Source: Pricia antarctica
GTDB taxonomy: Bacteria; Bacteroidota; Bacteroidia; Flavobacteriales; Flavobacteriaceae
DNA length: 64,000 nucleotides
Reading direction: 5' to 3'
Assembly: GCF_900101815.1 (NCBI RefSeq)
Contig: NZ_FNAO01000007.1
Coordinates: forward strand, 1 to 64,000
The translations under genes and the position numbers were made by a program. Below the pieces are notes generated by a model. The model was not told the origin of the DNA. It did not search any database and was given only the letters and a program-made list of their open reading frames with translations. Numbering within the stretch: the first letter of the stretch is position 1; each line of letters begins with the position of its first letter. Positions 1 to 7,837 of this stretch are shown one piece after another.

Positions 1-423
1 GCCAACAGTTGTCGCCGGAAATATCTTTATCATGGAAGCACCCATTGACCATGCCCTGTAAATTTCCGATGGGGTAAAGGCCCCCGGGAAAATAGAAATT
101 TTTTTGTCCACACAGTTAAGGATAACTTTTTCATTAATAATGGGTGTTACGATAAACCGGGCCCCGGCATCAAGGGCCTTATCCAGGTCATTTTCGCTAC
201 AAACGGTTCCCGCCCCTATATTCATGCTAGTGGAATAATTATCAACGGCATACTTAATCATCTCTCCTGCCTGTGCGGTATTCATCGTTATCTCAATGGT
301 CGTCAGGCCAGCGTCATAAAATTGGGGTAGAATATTTTTAAAATCATCAAAAGCCAAATTTCTTACTATTCCGACAATCGGGACTTTTGAAAACAGTTCC
401 CAAGAAAATGGATTTTCTCTCAT
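1..423 (-). CDS. dgoA: 2-dehydro-3-deoxy-6-phosphogalactonate aldolase, partial (C-terminus off left edge)
   Basis: The first 141 residues of a KDPG/KDPGal-type class I aldolase are visible; the rest lies beyond base 1. The enzyme splits 2-keto-3-deoxy-6-phosphogalactonate into pyruvate and glyceraldehyde-3-phosphate in the cytoplasm. Seen: the family's TTIEITMNT strand with the catalytic Glu at about residue 44, the AGTV turn, FPGAFTP, and MIKIFPA with the Schiff-base Lys at residue 133. There is no signal peptide. The start ATG overlaps the dgoK stop as ATGA (420-423), so the two are probably translationally coupled. Pairing with DgoK favours the galacto-configured substrate over KDPG; this is inference from context. 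Confidence 0.88.
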   Translation of the reverse strand, partial: MRENPFSWELFSKVPIVGIVRNLAFDDFKNILPQFYDAGLTTIEITMNTAQAGEMIKYAVDNYSTSMNIGAGTVCSENDLDKALDAGARFIVTPIINEKVILNCVDKKISIFPGAFTPSEIYRAWSMGASMIKIFPATTVG

Positions 424-1436
424 AAGCTTTGTCCCTTTGATTTTAACGATTCATATTGGAATATCTTGATCTGGCCTGCAATGGCGGCCTTATCGACCAG
501 CTCACCGGAAATTAAAATAGTATCTTTTAACAGACCGAGTTCCTCCAAGGCCAATCTGTAAAGTTCATATAATTTGCTGTCGCTGCACAAAATCAACTGA
601 CACCCCATCTTTCGGCGAAGATGTTTTAATTCCTCTCCAATTAATAGCCCACTTAGAAAAAGGAAGTTCTGTTCCTTGTTCAACTTATCGAAAAGCCGGT
701 TCGTCCTAACGGTAAATAAACTGTTCAGCACATTGGCGGATCTGGATTTCCCGACCCCTGATTTAAATGCATCCAGTTCCTTTTGAGAACATCTGTCCAG
801 ATCTATCGTTTCGACCGATTGTTTTAAAATGCTGTAATCGGCCATTAGGCCGAAAATCTCACCGGTCATAAAGGTCTGGAAGTCGATCAGCCGGTTATCC
901 CTCAGCACAATATGTTTGGAATGCGTTCCCGGGAATATCAGAATAGATTCTTTTAATTGGTTCTTCGACAAATAAGCTGAGGCCGCCAACCCGATTAGCT
1001 GTGTCTCCTCGCCCCGCATTACATCGGTGTCGCTTTGGACACCCGAGATGAGCAGGATATGATGGGGGAAATCCTCCTGTGGATCAAGATGCACGATACT
1101 TGCTTCACTTCCGTCCACGGAAAAGGGTAATGTAGCATATGGGAGCTCCCTAAGGCCTATAGAGGAGGAGGCCATCCCTGAAATCACTATTGGAACGTTA
1201 TCCAGTCCAATGGATGACGTATGGGATAATAGACCTATTTGCTCGCTTAACCGTTGCCGGAAAAAGCGATCCCGGGAACTGCTGCTCGTTCCTTCCTCGT
1301 TTTTCCAGGCATTGAAGGTTTCGGAGATACCATCGGTGGTACGCACTTCGCCGATAACTTGTTGATCAACAATGTTTACCAACTGTAACCGGAAAGAGGA
1401 TGTGCCCCAATCACAGCACAATAAATAATTCTTCAT
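420..1436 (-). CDS. dgoK: 2-dehydro-3-deoxygalactonokinase
   Basis: A 338-residue protein of the DgoK family (ASKHA fold), which phosphorylates 2-keto-3-deoxygalactonate with ATP in the cytoplasm. Seen: an N-terminal phosphate-binding loop CDWGTSSFR near residues 8-16, the family's SGMASS segment, an SGVQSDTDVMRGEETQLIG stretch, and the sugar/ATP-site motif FPGTHSKH around residue 170. Length is typical for the family (about 290-340). It lacks a signal peptide, unlike the enzymes encoded upstream of it. The stop codon overlaps the next gene's start by 4 bp (ATGA). Together with the aldolase it forms the cytoplasmic end of a De Ley-Doudoroff or anhydrogalactose pathway. Confidence 0.9.
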   Translation of the reverse strand: MKNYLLCCDWGTSSFRLQLVNIVDQQVIGEVRTTDGISETFNAWKNEEGTSSSSRDRFFRQRLSEQIGLLSHTSSIGLDNVPIVISGMASSSIGLRELPYATLPFSVDGSEASIVHLDPQEDFPHHILLISGVQSDTDVMRGEETQLIGLAASAYLSKNQLKESILIFPGTHSKHIVLRDNRLIDFQTFMTGEIFGLMADYSILKQSVETIDLDRCSQKELDAFKSGVGKSRSANVLNSLFTVRTNRLFDKLNKEQNFLFLSGLLIGEELKHLRRKMGCQLILCSDSKLYELYRLALEELGLLKDTILISGELVDKAAIAGQIKIFQYESLKSKGQSL

Positions 1437-1521
1437 CCTATCGAGTTTTTGTCATTATTGCCCTTCCTGCCCGCTCCAGGGAAGCGACCGGGCGAGTATG
1501 GTCAATAACAGTGGTGCAAAT

Positions 1522-2142
1522 TCATTCCCCTGTCCTTATTTTGATTACTATCTTCTTTACCGGCGCATCGTTATCGACCTTGATTCCCGGACGATGGGCA
1601 TCCTGCGGAAAGAAAATAAAGAACTGTTCCGGGTCCCCGATATAATATTTTCCTTCCCCTGTATAAAATGCTATGTCCTTAGGGCCGTCATAAGGCTCGG
1701 TAAGCTTCAGTGATGTAAAAGGTTCAATGCCCATCCATTCCTTCCCCTTGATGACGTATTGGATATCGCTATAATGCCGATGCGATTCCCACTTTCCCTG
1801 TTCGAATGATTTCCCGGGGCCTTCGGTTATGATAACGTACACATTTTTACCGTCTATTTGGAAAGTACCGGGCCCGATATCTTCAAGATCGGTTGTCCTC
1901 AGGTACTCAAAGGCTTTGTCCCATCCCGTTTTGTTGGCGCGGTATTGTCTTGCGAATTCCTTTTTATCTATGGACCGATGGGGCTTTAGCTGCAGCCCGT
2001 TCAGCCAATCATGGCCGTTGTACCACTGTAGGGTCTTTTTTGAAACGTTATTGTTTTCTTTCTGGGCCATAGTATTAAAGCTTATAAGGAAAAAAGAGAT
2101 AAAAATTATCATTGTTAGTTTAAAGTGACGTTCCGTTTTCAT
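1522..2142 (-). CDS. Exported YhcH/YjgK/YiaL (DUF386) family protein
   Basis: A 206-residue protein of the cupin-like YhcH/YjgK/YiaL family, whose members are linked to handling of acidic or keto sugars. Seen: the metal-site region ESHRHYSDIQYVIKGKEWMG and the second metal-site strand FFPQDAHRPGI. Family members are usually about 150 residues and cytoplasmic. This one has an N-terminal hydrophobic stretch (MIIFISFFLISF, ending TMAQ) that looks like a Sec signal with cleavage after Ala. It sits between dgoK and a Tat-type dehydratase on the same strand, so a role in sugar-acid processing (for example anomer or lactone interconversion) outside the cytoplasm is inferred. The exact reaction is not known. 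Confidence 0.8.
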   Translation of the reverse strand: MKTERHFKLTMIIFISFFLISFNTMAQKENNNVSKKTLQWYNGHDWLNGLQLKPHRSIDKKEFARQYRANKTGWDKAFEYLRTTDLEDIGPGTFQIDGKNVYVIITEGPGKSFEQGKWESHRHYSDIQYVIKGKEWMGIEPFTSLKLTEPYDGPKDIAFYTGEGKYYIGDPEQFFIFFPQDAHRPGIKVDNDAPVKKIVIKIRTGE

Positions 2143-2188
2143 ATTGTAAAAAATTTAAGGTGAACATTAGATATGGTTGATAAACGTG

Positions 2189-3451
2189 TTACCAGTTATG
2201 GATGGAACCATCGGGGGCCTTCAGGACCGGATGCGAGAATTTCGACCCTTCGGTTATCTCCATTATAAGGTCGGCCTTCTTAGGATCGAACTTGACCCCC
2301 AGTCCCGGATTCGGGTTAAGGTACAGTTTGCCTTTCCTGAAGTCTATAAAATCCTCGTTGAAATAGGCCGGCCTTTCCGGTTCCCCTCCACCCAGTTCCA
2401 TCATGCACCTGGATGGACTGCTCGACCCCAAGACGTGCACCAATGCAGCTGTTGCAAGTGGCCCGGTAAAGTGGGGTATCATGCCCACATAATGCGTCTC
2501 GCACATGGAAGCTATCTTCTTGAACTGCGAAAGACCGCCGGTATTGGGCACGGTAACACGGGAATAATCGATCAAGTGCTGCTCCACGAGCTCGTTGATG
2601 TCCCAGATATCCCCGAACTGCTCCCCTACGGCGATGGGTACCTTGGTCATGGTCCTCATCGTCCTGTAGGCTCCCGGGTTTTCGGACCTTATCAGGTCCT
2701 CTACAAAGTAGGGCTGCAGCTCTTCCAGTGCGGAACAGATCTTAATCGTCTCGGGAGGATCGAACCTGGTATGCAGGTCGATCGCCCAGTTGCCCTTGCC
2801 CCCCACGGCATTATCCATTCTTTTGCAGGATTCGATCGTTTTGTCCGCATTTCCATAGAAATCGAAAGGTTCTTCGCCATTGCCCCCTGTCGGGCCGATC
2901 CTATAGCACCTTAGCCCCGCCTCGATACAATCTATGGCTCTCTGCTCCGGTGTTGTGGCCATGGAGGCCCGGAAACCCGTGGCGTAGCACTCCACGGAAT
3001 CCCTGGACGCACCGCCCATCAGGTCGTAGACCGGTACGTCGAGAGCCTTTCCCTTAAGGTCCCAAAGTGCCATCTCCAGCGCCCCCAGGGCATGAAGCTT
3101 TTCCCTTCCGGGGGGGTAGAACATGCCCCTGTATATATTCTGCCATATATACTCTATCCTGAAGGGGTCCTGCCCGATCATCATTCCGGCACATTGTTCG
3201 ATCATGTCCCGGGAACCGCCCTCGCCGATACCGATGATCCCGCCATCGGTCTCTATCTCCACGATCCCCCGGGCCTGGTTGAACAGGGGCTTGTTGTACC
3301 CCGGGGCACCGTAATACCTGATCTTCGTGATCTTCATCCCGGAGCCCGCCTCTTCAAATTCAAGGCCGTCCCCCGCTCTAAGGAGCTGCAGACCACCAAT
3401 TGCGGCCGCACAGCCTAGAAACCCAGATCTTAAAAAGTTACGTCTTTCCAT
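2189..3451 (-). CDS. Tat-exported mandelate racemase/enolase-superfamily sugar-acid dehydratase or cycloisomerase
   Basis: A 420-residue enolase-superfamily protein. Seen: an N-terminal domain followed by a TIM-barrel domain with DLH (D225, H227), VED (E251), VGEQ (E277) and PHF (H327). These match the three metal ligands and the two His residues of the galactonate/mandelate group. The start is set at 3451 because an upstream in-frame extension would bury the signal: MERRNFLRSGFLG, a twin-arginine-like motif followed by a hydrophobic run. Substrate cannot be read off. A galactonate-type dehydratase or a 3,6-anhydrogalactonate cycloisomerase are the best guesses given dgoK/dgoA downstream. The gene is visibly richer in G/C than its neighbours and carries a long open antisense frame, which could mark a separate origin. 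Confidence 0.82.
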   Translation of the reverse strand: MERRNFLRSGFLGCAAAIGGLQLLRAGDGLEFEEAGSGMKITKIRYYGAPGYNKPLFNQARGIVEIETDGGIIGIGEGGSRDMIEQCAGMMIGQDPFRIEYIWQNIYRGMFYPPGREKLHALGALEMALWDLKGKALDVPVYDLMGGASRDSVECYATGFRASMATTPEQRAIDCIEAGLRCYRIGPTGGNGEEPFDFYGNADKTIESCKRMDNAVGGKGNWAIDLHTRFDPPETIKICSALEELQPYFVEDLIRSENPGAYRTMRTMTKVPIAVGEQFGDIWDINELVEQHLIDYSRVTVPNTGGLSQFKKIASMCETHYVGMIPHFTGPLATAALVHVLGSSSPSRCMMELGGGEPERPAYFNEDFIDFRKGKLYLNPNPGLGVKFDPKKADLIMEITEGSKFSHPVLKAPDGSIHNW

Positions 3452-3578
3452 GATTTCTTCTTGGTTTAAATGATATACATAATTTTTGGCGCTACCGATC
3501 TTATAAAGTCCCGGGATCCACCTAAGGCCTAACATGCCCTGTGCTATATATTTCTTCTGAAATAATCCTGTCCATACT

Positions 3579-5366
3579 TTAATCGGTCCTTTCTATATCT
3601 ACAAATCGCATACCCGTTTTCAACAGTCTATAATCATCATGTTTTATAAAAGCATCGAATATTCCCGTGTTCTCTTCAAGATCCACATCGTAAAACACTA
3701 ATTCGGTATCGCCTATATTGACCCCTTTTTCCTTTATTGCCTTTCCAAATTGAACGACCGCCTTGCCCGCCTCCTCAACGGGGTCGAAACGAAGCGTGAT
3801 CTTGTATTTTCCCTGTTCACTGTGGACGATCCATTGTCCCCAGCGGCGACCGGAAAGAATTCCCGGTCCGCCCCAGTCGAACCTGGAAAGCACGGTCACT
3901 TTTTCGGCCGGATCGCCGATGTATATCGGCTGGACGCCGTTAACTCCATATTTGGCCCTGTCCTGGGTAACCTCCCTCCACCAGTTCTCATAGCTTGAGA
4001 GATAGTCATATACTATTTCGGGATGTTTTCCAGCTATATTGTACATCTCGCTGGAATCCTTCTGGACATCGTACAGCTCCAAACTCTCAAGTACGCTTTT
4101 CAGTTCACCGTCCCTTGGTTGAAAAATTATACCGTGGGGGTTATCCTGCGGGGCGACCAACTTGTACCGCGGTCCCCTCACCGCAAAATGCATGTATTCG
4201 AAGGGCACATCGGACTGATGCAGCTGAAAGTAGAGCAGGCGCTCCGGCAGGTCCGCCACCTTTTGTTCGATTAGCGGCAAGAGCGATAGGCCGTCGATCT
4301 CTACCCCATCCGCCGGCGATACCTTGCAAGCCTCCAAAAGGGTCGGCAGGACGTCGATCACGCACGCGGCATTGTCTATTTTTATCGCACCGGCGAATTT
4401 TGAAGGATATTTAATGAAAAAGGGAACGCGGATACCGCTTTCGTACACGCTTGTTTTGGTACCCCGTAGGTTGTAATTATACCTGCCAGGGATATTGTCG
4501 TTCTTCGTCCTGCGGTCCCTAGGGCCGTTATCCGACATAAAGATAACGATTGTACTATCCTCGATCCCCAGTTCCTTCAACAGCCCCATTACCCGGCCCA
4601 CGTTTGCGTCGACGTTGGACACCATCGCGTACAATCGGGCATTGTTCTCGTGAAGGCCCATCTTCCTATAGGGATCCACCTTGTCGTCGTTTATGGTCAG
4701 CGGTAAATGTACGAGGGGGGTCGAAATATATGCAAGGAAGGGCTTTTTATCCTCGTGGCTTTGGCGTATGAACTGCATACCGGAATCAAAGAATATATCG
4801 TCGCAATATCCCTCATAACGTTTGGATACATTATTGTGCTCCAATATGGGGTCGTAATATGTATTACCCGGAGGACCCGCAGGCTGTCCGATACCCCCTC
4901 CCTTATGGACCAGCGCCTCTTGAAAACCGTTGTCCGTTGGCCTCATTGGGTAACTGTCCCCAAGGTGCCATTTTCCGAAAATCCCTGTTCGGTAACCGGA
5001 ATCACCTAAAGTTTCCGCAATGGTCACCTCCTTGGCCTGCATAAGGCCTGCATAATAAAAAACACTTAGCATTCCAGTCCTATATGGCCACCTTCCCGTC
5101 ATTACCGCGGCCCGGGTAGTAGAACAACTTGGGTATGAATAAAAACGGGTGAACTCGACGCTCTCCCTTCCCAATGCATCTATATTGGGAGATTTTACAT
5201 ATGGGTTGCCGTGGATACCAAGGTCCCCATAGCCCAGGTCGTCCGTCATGATCATGACAATGTTGGGACGCGATTGGGAATAGTTAAATTGGAATGTAAG
5301 GATAAAAATCAAGAAACAACCAATCTTAATTCCGTGGTTCACCAAAATAAATTTAAAATGAATCAT
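3579..5366 (-). CDS. S1-family sulfatase with atypical CSTTR active-site motif
   Basis: A 595-residue formylglycine-dependent sulfatase. Seen: a Sec signal (hydrophobic residues 14-29), the metal site MTDDLGYGD at 40-48, the nucleophile region CSTTRAAVMTG with Cys81, FGKWHLGD, and MSDNGP. The usual consensus is C/S-x-P/A-x-R; here the third position is Thr. Residues about 465-595 form a C-terminal accessory segment that resembles those of the sulfatase at 44614 and the fragment at 42375. It lies between the PQQ dehydrogenase and the Tat dehydratase genes. Substrate is unknown; sulfated galactose or fucose residues are inferred from the locus. A relic homologous to its residues about 150-200 survives at 7678-7835. 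Confidence 0.9.
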   Translation of the reverse strand: MIHFKFILVNHGIKIGCFLIFILTFQFNYSQSRPNIVMIMTDDLGYGDLGIHGNPYVKSPNIDALGRESVEFTRFYSYPSCSTTRAAVMTGRWPYRTGMLSVFYYAGLMQAKEVTIAETLGDSGYRTGIFGKWHLGDSYPMRPTDNGFQEALVHKGGGIGQPAGPPGNTYYDPILEHNNVSKRYEGYCDDIFFDSGMQFIRQSHEDKKPFLAYISTPLVHLPLTINDDKVDPYRKMGLHENNARLYAMVSNVDANVGRVMGLLKELGIEDSTIVIFMSDNGPRDRRTKNDNIPGRYNYNLRGTKTSVYESGIRVPFFIKYPSKFAGAIKIDNAACVIDVLPTLLEACKVSPADGVEIDGLSLLPLIEQKVADLPERLLYFQLHQSDVPFEYMHFAVRGPRYKLVAPQDNPHGIIFQPRDGELKSVLESLELYDVQKDSSEMYNIAGKHPEIVYDYLSSYENWWREVTQDRAKYGVNGVQPIYIGDPAEKVTVLSRFDWGGPGILSGRRWGQWIVHSEQGKYKITLRFDPVEEAGKAVVQFGKAIKEKGVNIGDTELVFYDVDLEENTGIFDAFIKHDDYRLLKTGMRFVDIERTD

Positions 5367-5453
5367 TGTTTAGTTGTTAATTTGATACAAAAATGAACTG
5401 AGTATTAATAACCTGGGGTTTGCTTTAAAAGGGATGCGACCTTATGCCATCGT

Positions 5454-7661
5454 TCAATCTGGCAATGCAAAGGCGATATAATTATCCCCAGGCTTTAAGC
5501 CACGTGTTCCTCCTGCGGCCGCAATGACAATATATTGTTTATCATTTACTTCATAGGTAATAGGCGTGGCGAATCCAGCAGCGGGAAGTTGGTGCTCCCA
5601 AACGACTTTTCCGGTGGTTTTATCGAGCGCCCGTATTCTTTCGTCCCTGGTACCCGCTATGAATATTAGATCGCTCCCGGTCACAATAGGCCCCCCATAA
5701 ATTTCCGTGCCGGTAATGGGTATACCGCGTTCGGTCAGTTCGGGAAACTCCCCGACGGGTACCTTCCATAGGTATTCGCCACTACTTATATCAATTGCGC
5801 TCACGGTTCCCCATGGTGGCTTAATTCCGGGGTAGCCCTGTTCGTCATAAACTTTGGTCCGGAGCTTTACATCATAGACCCCCTCAAATCCAAAAATATC
5901 CTTATCGGATTCACCAACGGCCGAATTTAGGTCGGAATGGGCTCCTCTGACTACTTCTGGTTCTGTTTGTTCCCTATATAAATAATCCATAATCAAATTT
6001 CTTTCAATATCCGTTAAATGGCCGAACGAAGGCATTCGTACTCCACCATTTAATAAAAGGCTCGCAAGATCCTTTTGTGGGTAGTTATCCTTGACATTGC
6101 TTATGTCCGGAAAATCGCGGCCATTGCCCTTTTTGTCCGATCCGTGACAAGACGCACAGTTCATAGCATATAGCTCTTGCCCCGAAAAGGCTTTTTCTTT
6201 CGTTTGATCCAACTTAGGGTTCTTTTCCATTGCAAGTATCCATGGATTATCGTTTGACGGTTGGTACAATATACCGTCTCGATCTATGGCGTTCCCGCCC
6301 CATTCAGCACCCCCGCTAATTCCAAAAGACAAGATTCCTTTCAGACTGGGTGGGGCCCACTTGTTATCCGTCCGGTAGCGCTCGAATATCTTCCTTGTAT
6401 ATGCTTCCGCTTCAGGGGAGATGTTCGAAATATCATCTTCCGTATACATTTGACGGGAAAATGGCAAAGGTTTTTCCGGATACTTTTGGGTGGGCCAAGG
6501 GTGTTCACCCGGAAGGCCGTTTGTTGGTACAGCCCTTTCCTCAATGGGAAAGACAGATACCCCGGACTCTTGATCAAGAACGTAGACCAATCCATCTTTA
6601 GTGGCCTGAACGACTACCTTCAACTTCTTTCCATCTTTGGTAATGGTCGTAAGGCTAGGCGGCTGTGGTATGTCCCTGTCCCAAAGATCGTGATGGACGG
6701 TTTGGAAGTACCACTTCAAACTTCCATCCTCGGCGTTCAAAGCAACTACACAATCGGAAAATAGGTTTTTCCCATCCCTATTTCCTCCATAATAGTCCCC
6801 GGAAGGCGAGCCTGTCCCGAAAAACACTACGCCTTCCTGTTCATCCAATACCATACCGGACCAATTATTCGCACCGCCATGTTGTTGATAGGCATTTGGG
6901 GGCCACGTTTCATATCCTTCTTCCCCGGGATGTGGGATGGTATGGAAAACCCACTCCAACTCTCCGGTAATTACATTAAATGCCCGTATCGAACCAGGTG
7001 CCGCATCTCCCGATTCGGATACTGCAGATCCAATTACCAGGGTATTATTATAGATGACCCCCGGCGATGTCGCCCGGACCCTTAATTTGTTCACGTCATT
7101 AGTTATCCCATCATCCAATCCCTCGCGCAGATCTACAATCCCATTGGCCCCAAAAGAGGATTTCAATTTACCCGTTTTGGCATCCACCGCATATAAATTT
7201 GATTCAACGGTATAAAATATTCTTTTATCCCCACCATCTTCCCAGTACATGACCCCTCTATTTATGTAGCCAACATCGTCCGGCGAAAATTTCCAGATTT
7301 CCTCTCCCGTAGCCGCATTCAGCGCAAACAGCCTCAGATCTGCCGTAGTCCCGTAAAGGATCCCGTCGACCACTATGGGCTGGCATTCTATCAGTCTCGG
7401 ACGTCTGGTATTGTCTTTGGTTGTATCAGTGACCGATTGCCTGGTATCGTACATCCAGGCAACCTCCAACCTATTAACATTTTCTTTTGTGATCTGGTCC
7501 AAGGGGGAGTACCTGTTCCCGGCTTTATCGCCTCCATAGACCGGAAAATTCTTTCCTGTTGCATAAATCGATGGTATCGATTTTGAAGTGGGACCACCAC
7601 ATGAAAATAGGGTTACAAAAACTATTGAAAGTAATATGTACCTAATCGAGTTTTTAAACAT
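5454..7661 (-). CDS. PQQ-dependent sugar/alcohol dehydrogenase with inserted cytochrome c domain (lipoprotein)
   Basis: A 735-residue quinoprotein. The start is taken at 7661, giving MFKNSIRYILL and a lipobox LFSC with Cys21. Seen: beta-propeller repeats of the quinoprotein type (ALNAATGEEIWKF, VALNAEDGSLKWYF, ALDKTTGKVVWEH), a WDRDIPQPP segment, a heme c motif CASCH at 502-506 inside the propeller, and a likely axial Met543 (MPSFG). This architecture is that of soluble quinoprotein glucose dehydrogenases, which oxidise aldoses to lactones and pass electrons to cytochrome c. As a lipoprotein it should act in the periplasm or at the cell surface. Next to galactonate-type dehydratases, an aldose of galacto configuration is the inferred substrate. 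The sequence upstream of its start is a sulfatase relic, not part of this protein. Confidence 0.88.
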   Translation of the reverse strand: MFKNSIRYILLSIVFVTLFSCGGPTSKSIPSIYATGKNFPVYGGDKAGNRYSPLDQITKENVNRLEVAWMYDTRQSVTDTTKDNTRRPRLIECQPIVVDGILYGTTADLRLFALNAATGEEIWKFSPDDVGYINRGVMYWEDGGDKRIFYTVESNLYAVDAKTGKLKSSFGANGIVDLREGLDDGITNDVNKLRVRATSPGVIYNNTLVIGSAVSESGDAAPGSIRAFNVITGELEWVFHTIPHPGEEGYETWPPNAYQQHGGANNWSGMVLDEQEGVVFFGTGSPSGDYYGGNRDGKNLFSDCVVALNAEDGSLKWYFQTVHHDLWDRDIPQPPSLTTITKDGKKLKVVVQATKDGLVYVLDQESGVSVFPIEERAVPTNGLPGEHPWPTQKYPEKPLPFSRQMYTEDDISNISPEAEAYTRKIFERYRTDNKWAPPSLKGILSFGISGGAEWGGNAIDRDGILYQPSNDNPWILAMEKNPKLDQTKEKAFSGQELYAMNCASCHGSDKKGNGRDFPDISNVKDNYPQKDLASLLLNGGVRMPSFGHLTDIERNLIMDYLYREQTEPEVVRGAHSDLNSAVGESDKDIFGFEGVYDVKLRTKVYDEQGYPGIKPPWGTVSAIDISSGEYLWKVPVGEFPELTERGIPITGTEIYGGPIVTGSDLIFIAGTRDERIRALDKTTGKVVWEHQLPAAGFATPITYEVNDKQYIVIAAAGGTRGLKPGDNYIAFALPD

Positions 7662-7677
7662 AATTCTAAAAAGTATA

Positions 7678-7835
7678 AACTTCATAACAGCATCATAAAA
7701 TCTATCATCGCAATAGCCCTCATTCTGCGCCCCATTGTTATTTTCTAAAAAGTAGGATACAAGATGAGTTTGACGTAGGCCCGGCAACCTTGCCCACACC
7801 CCATCCCTTTGGGACCGATCCTTCTTGAAAACCGC
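7678..7835 (-). pseudogene. Relic of a sulfatase internal segment
   Basis: Directly after the stop of the dehydratase gene, conceptual translation gives GFQEGSVPKGWGVGKVAGPT, which aligns with residues about 148-166 of the sulfatase at 3579 (GFQEALVHKGGGIGQPAGPP). After a frameshift it continues as ENNNGAQNEGYCDDRFYDAV, aligning with HNNVSKRYEGYCDDIFFDSG. Neither the nucleophile region nor a C-terminus remains. This is an internal scrap of a once larger sulfatase gene, probably a tandem paralogue that sat between the dehydratase and the PQQ enzyme. Confidence 0.75.
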
Positions 7836-7837
7836 TC

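Noticed and set aside
2177-2914. A 245-codon open frame on the plus strand
   Set aside because: It lies wholly antisense to the dehydratase gene at 2189, is explained by that gene's high G/C at third positions, and has no recognisable family.
3995-4414. Open frames on both strands inside the sulfatase at 3579
   Set aside because: They are Arg/Pro-rich shadows of the real coding frame without start signals or homology.
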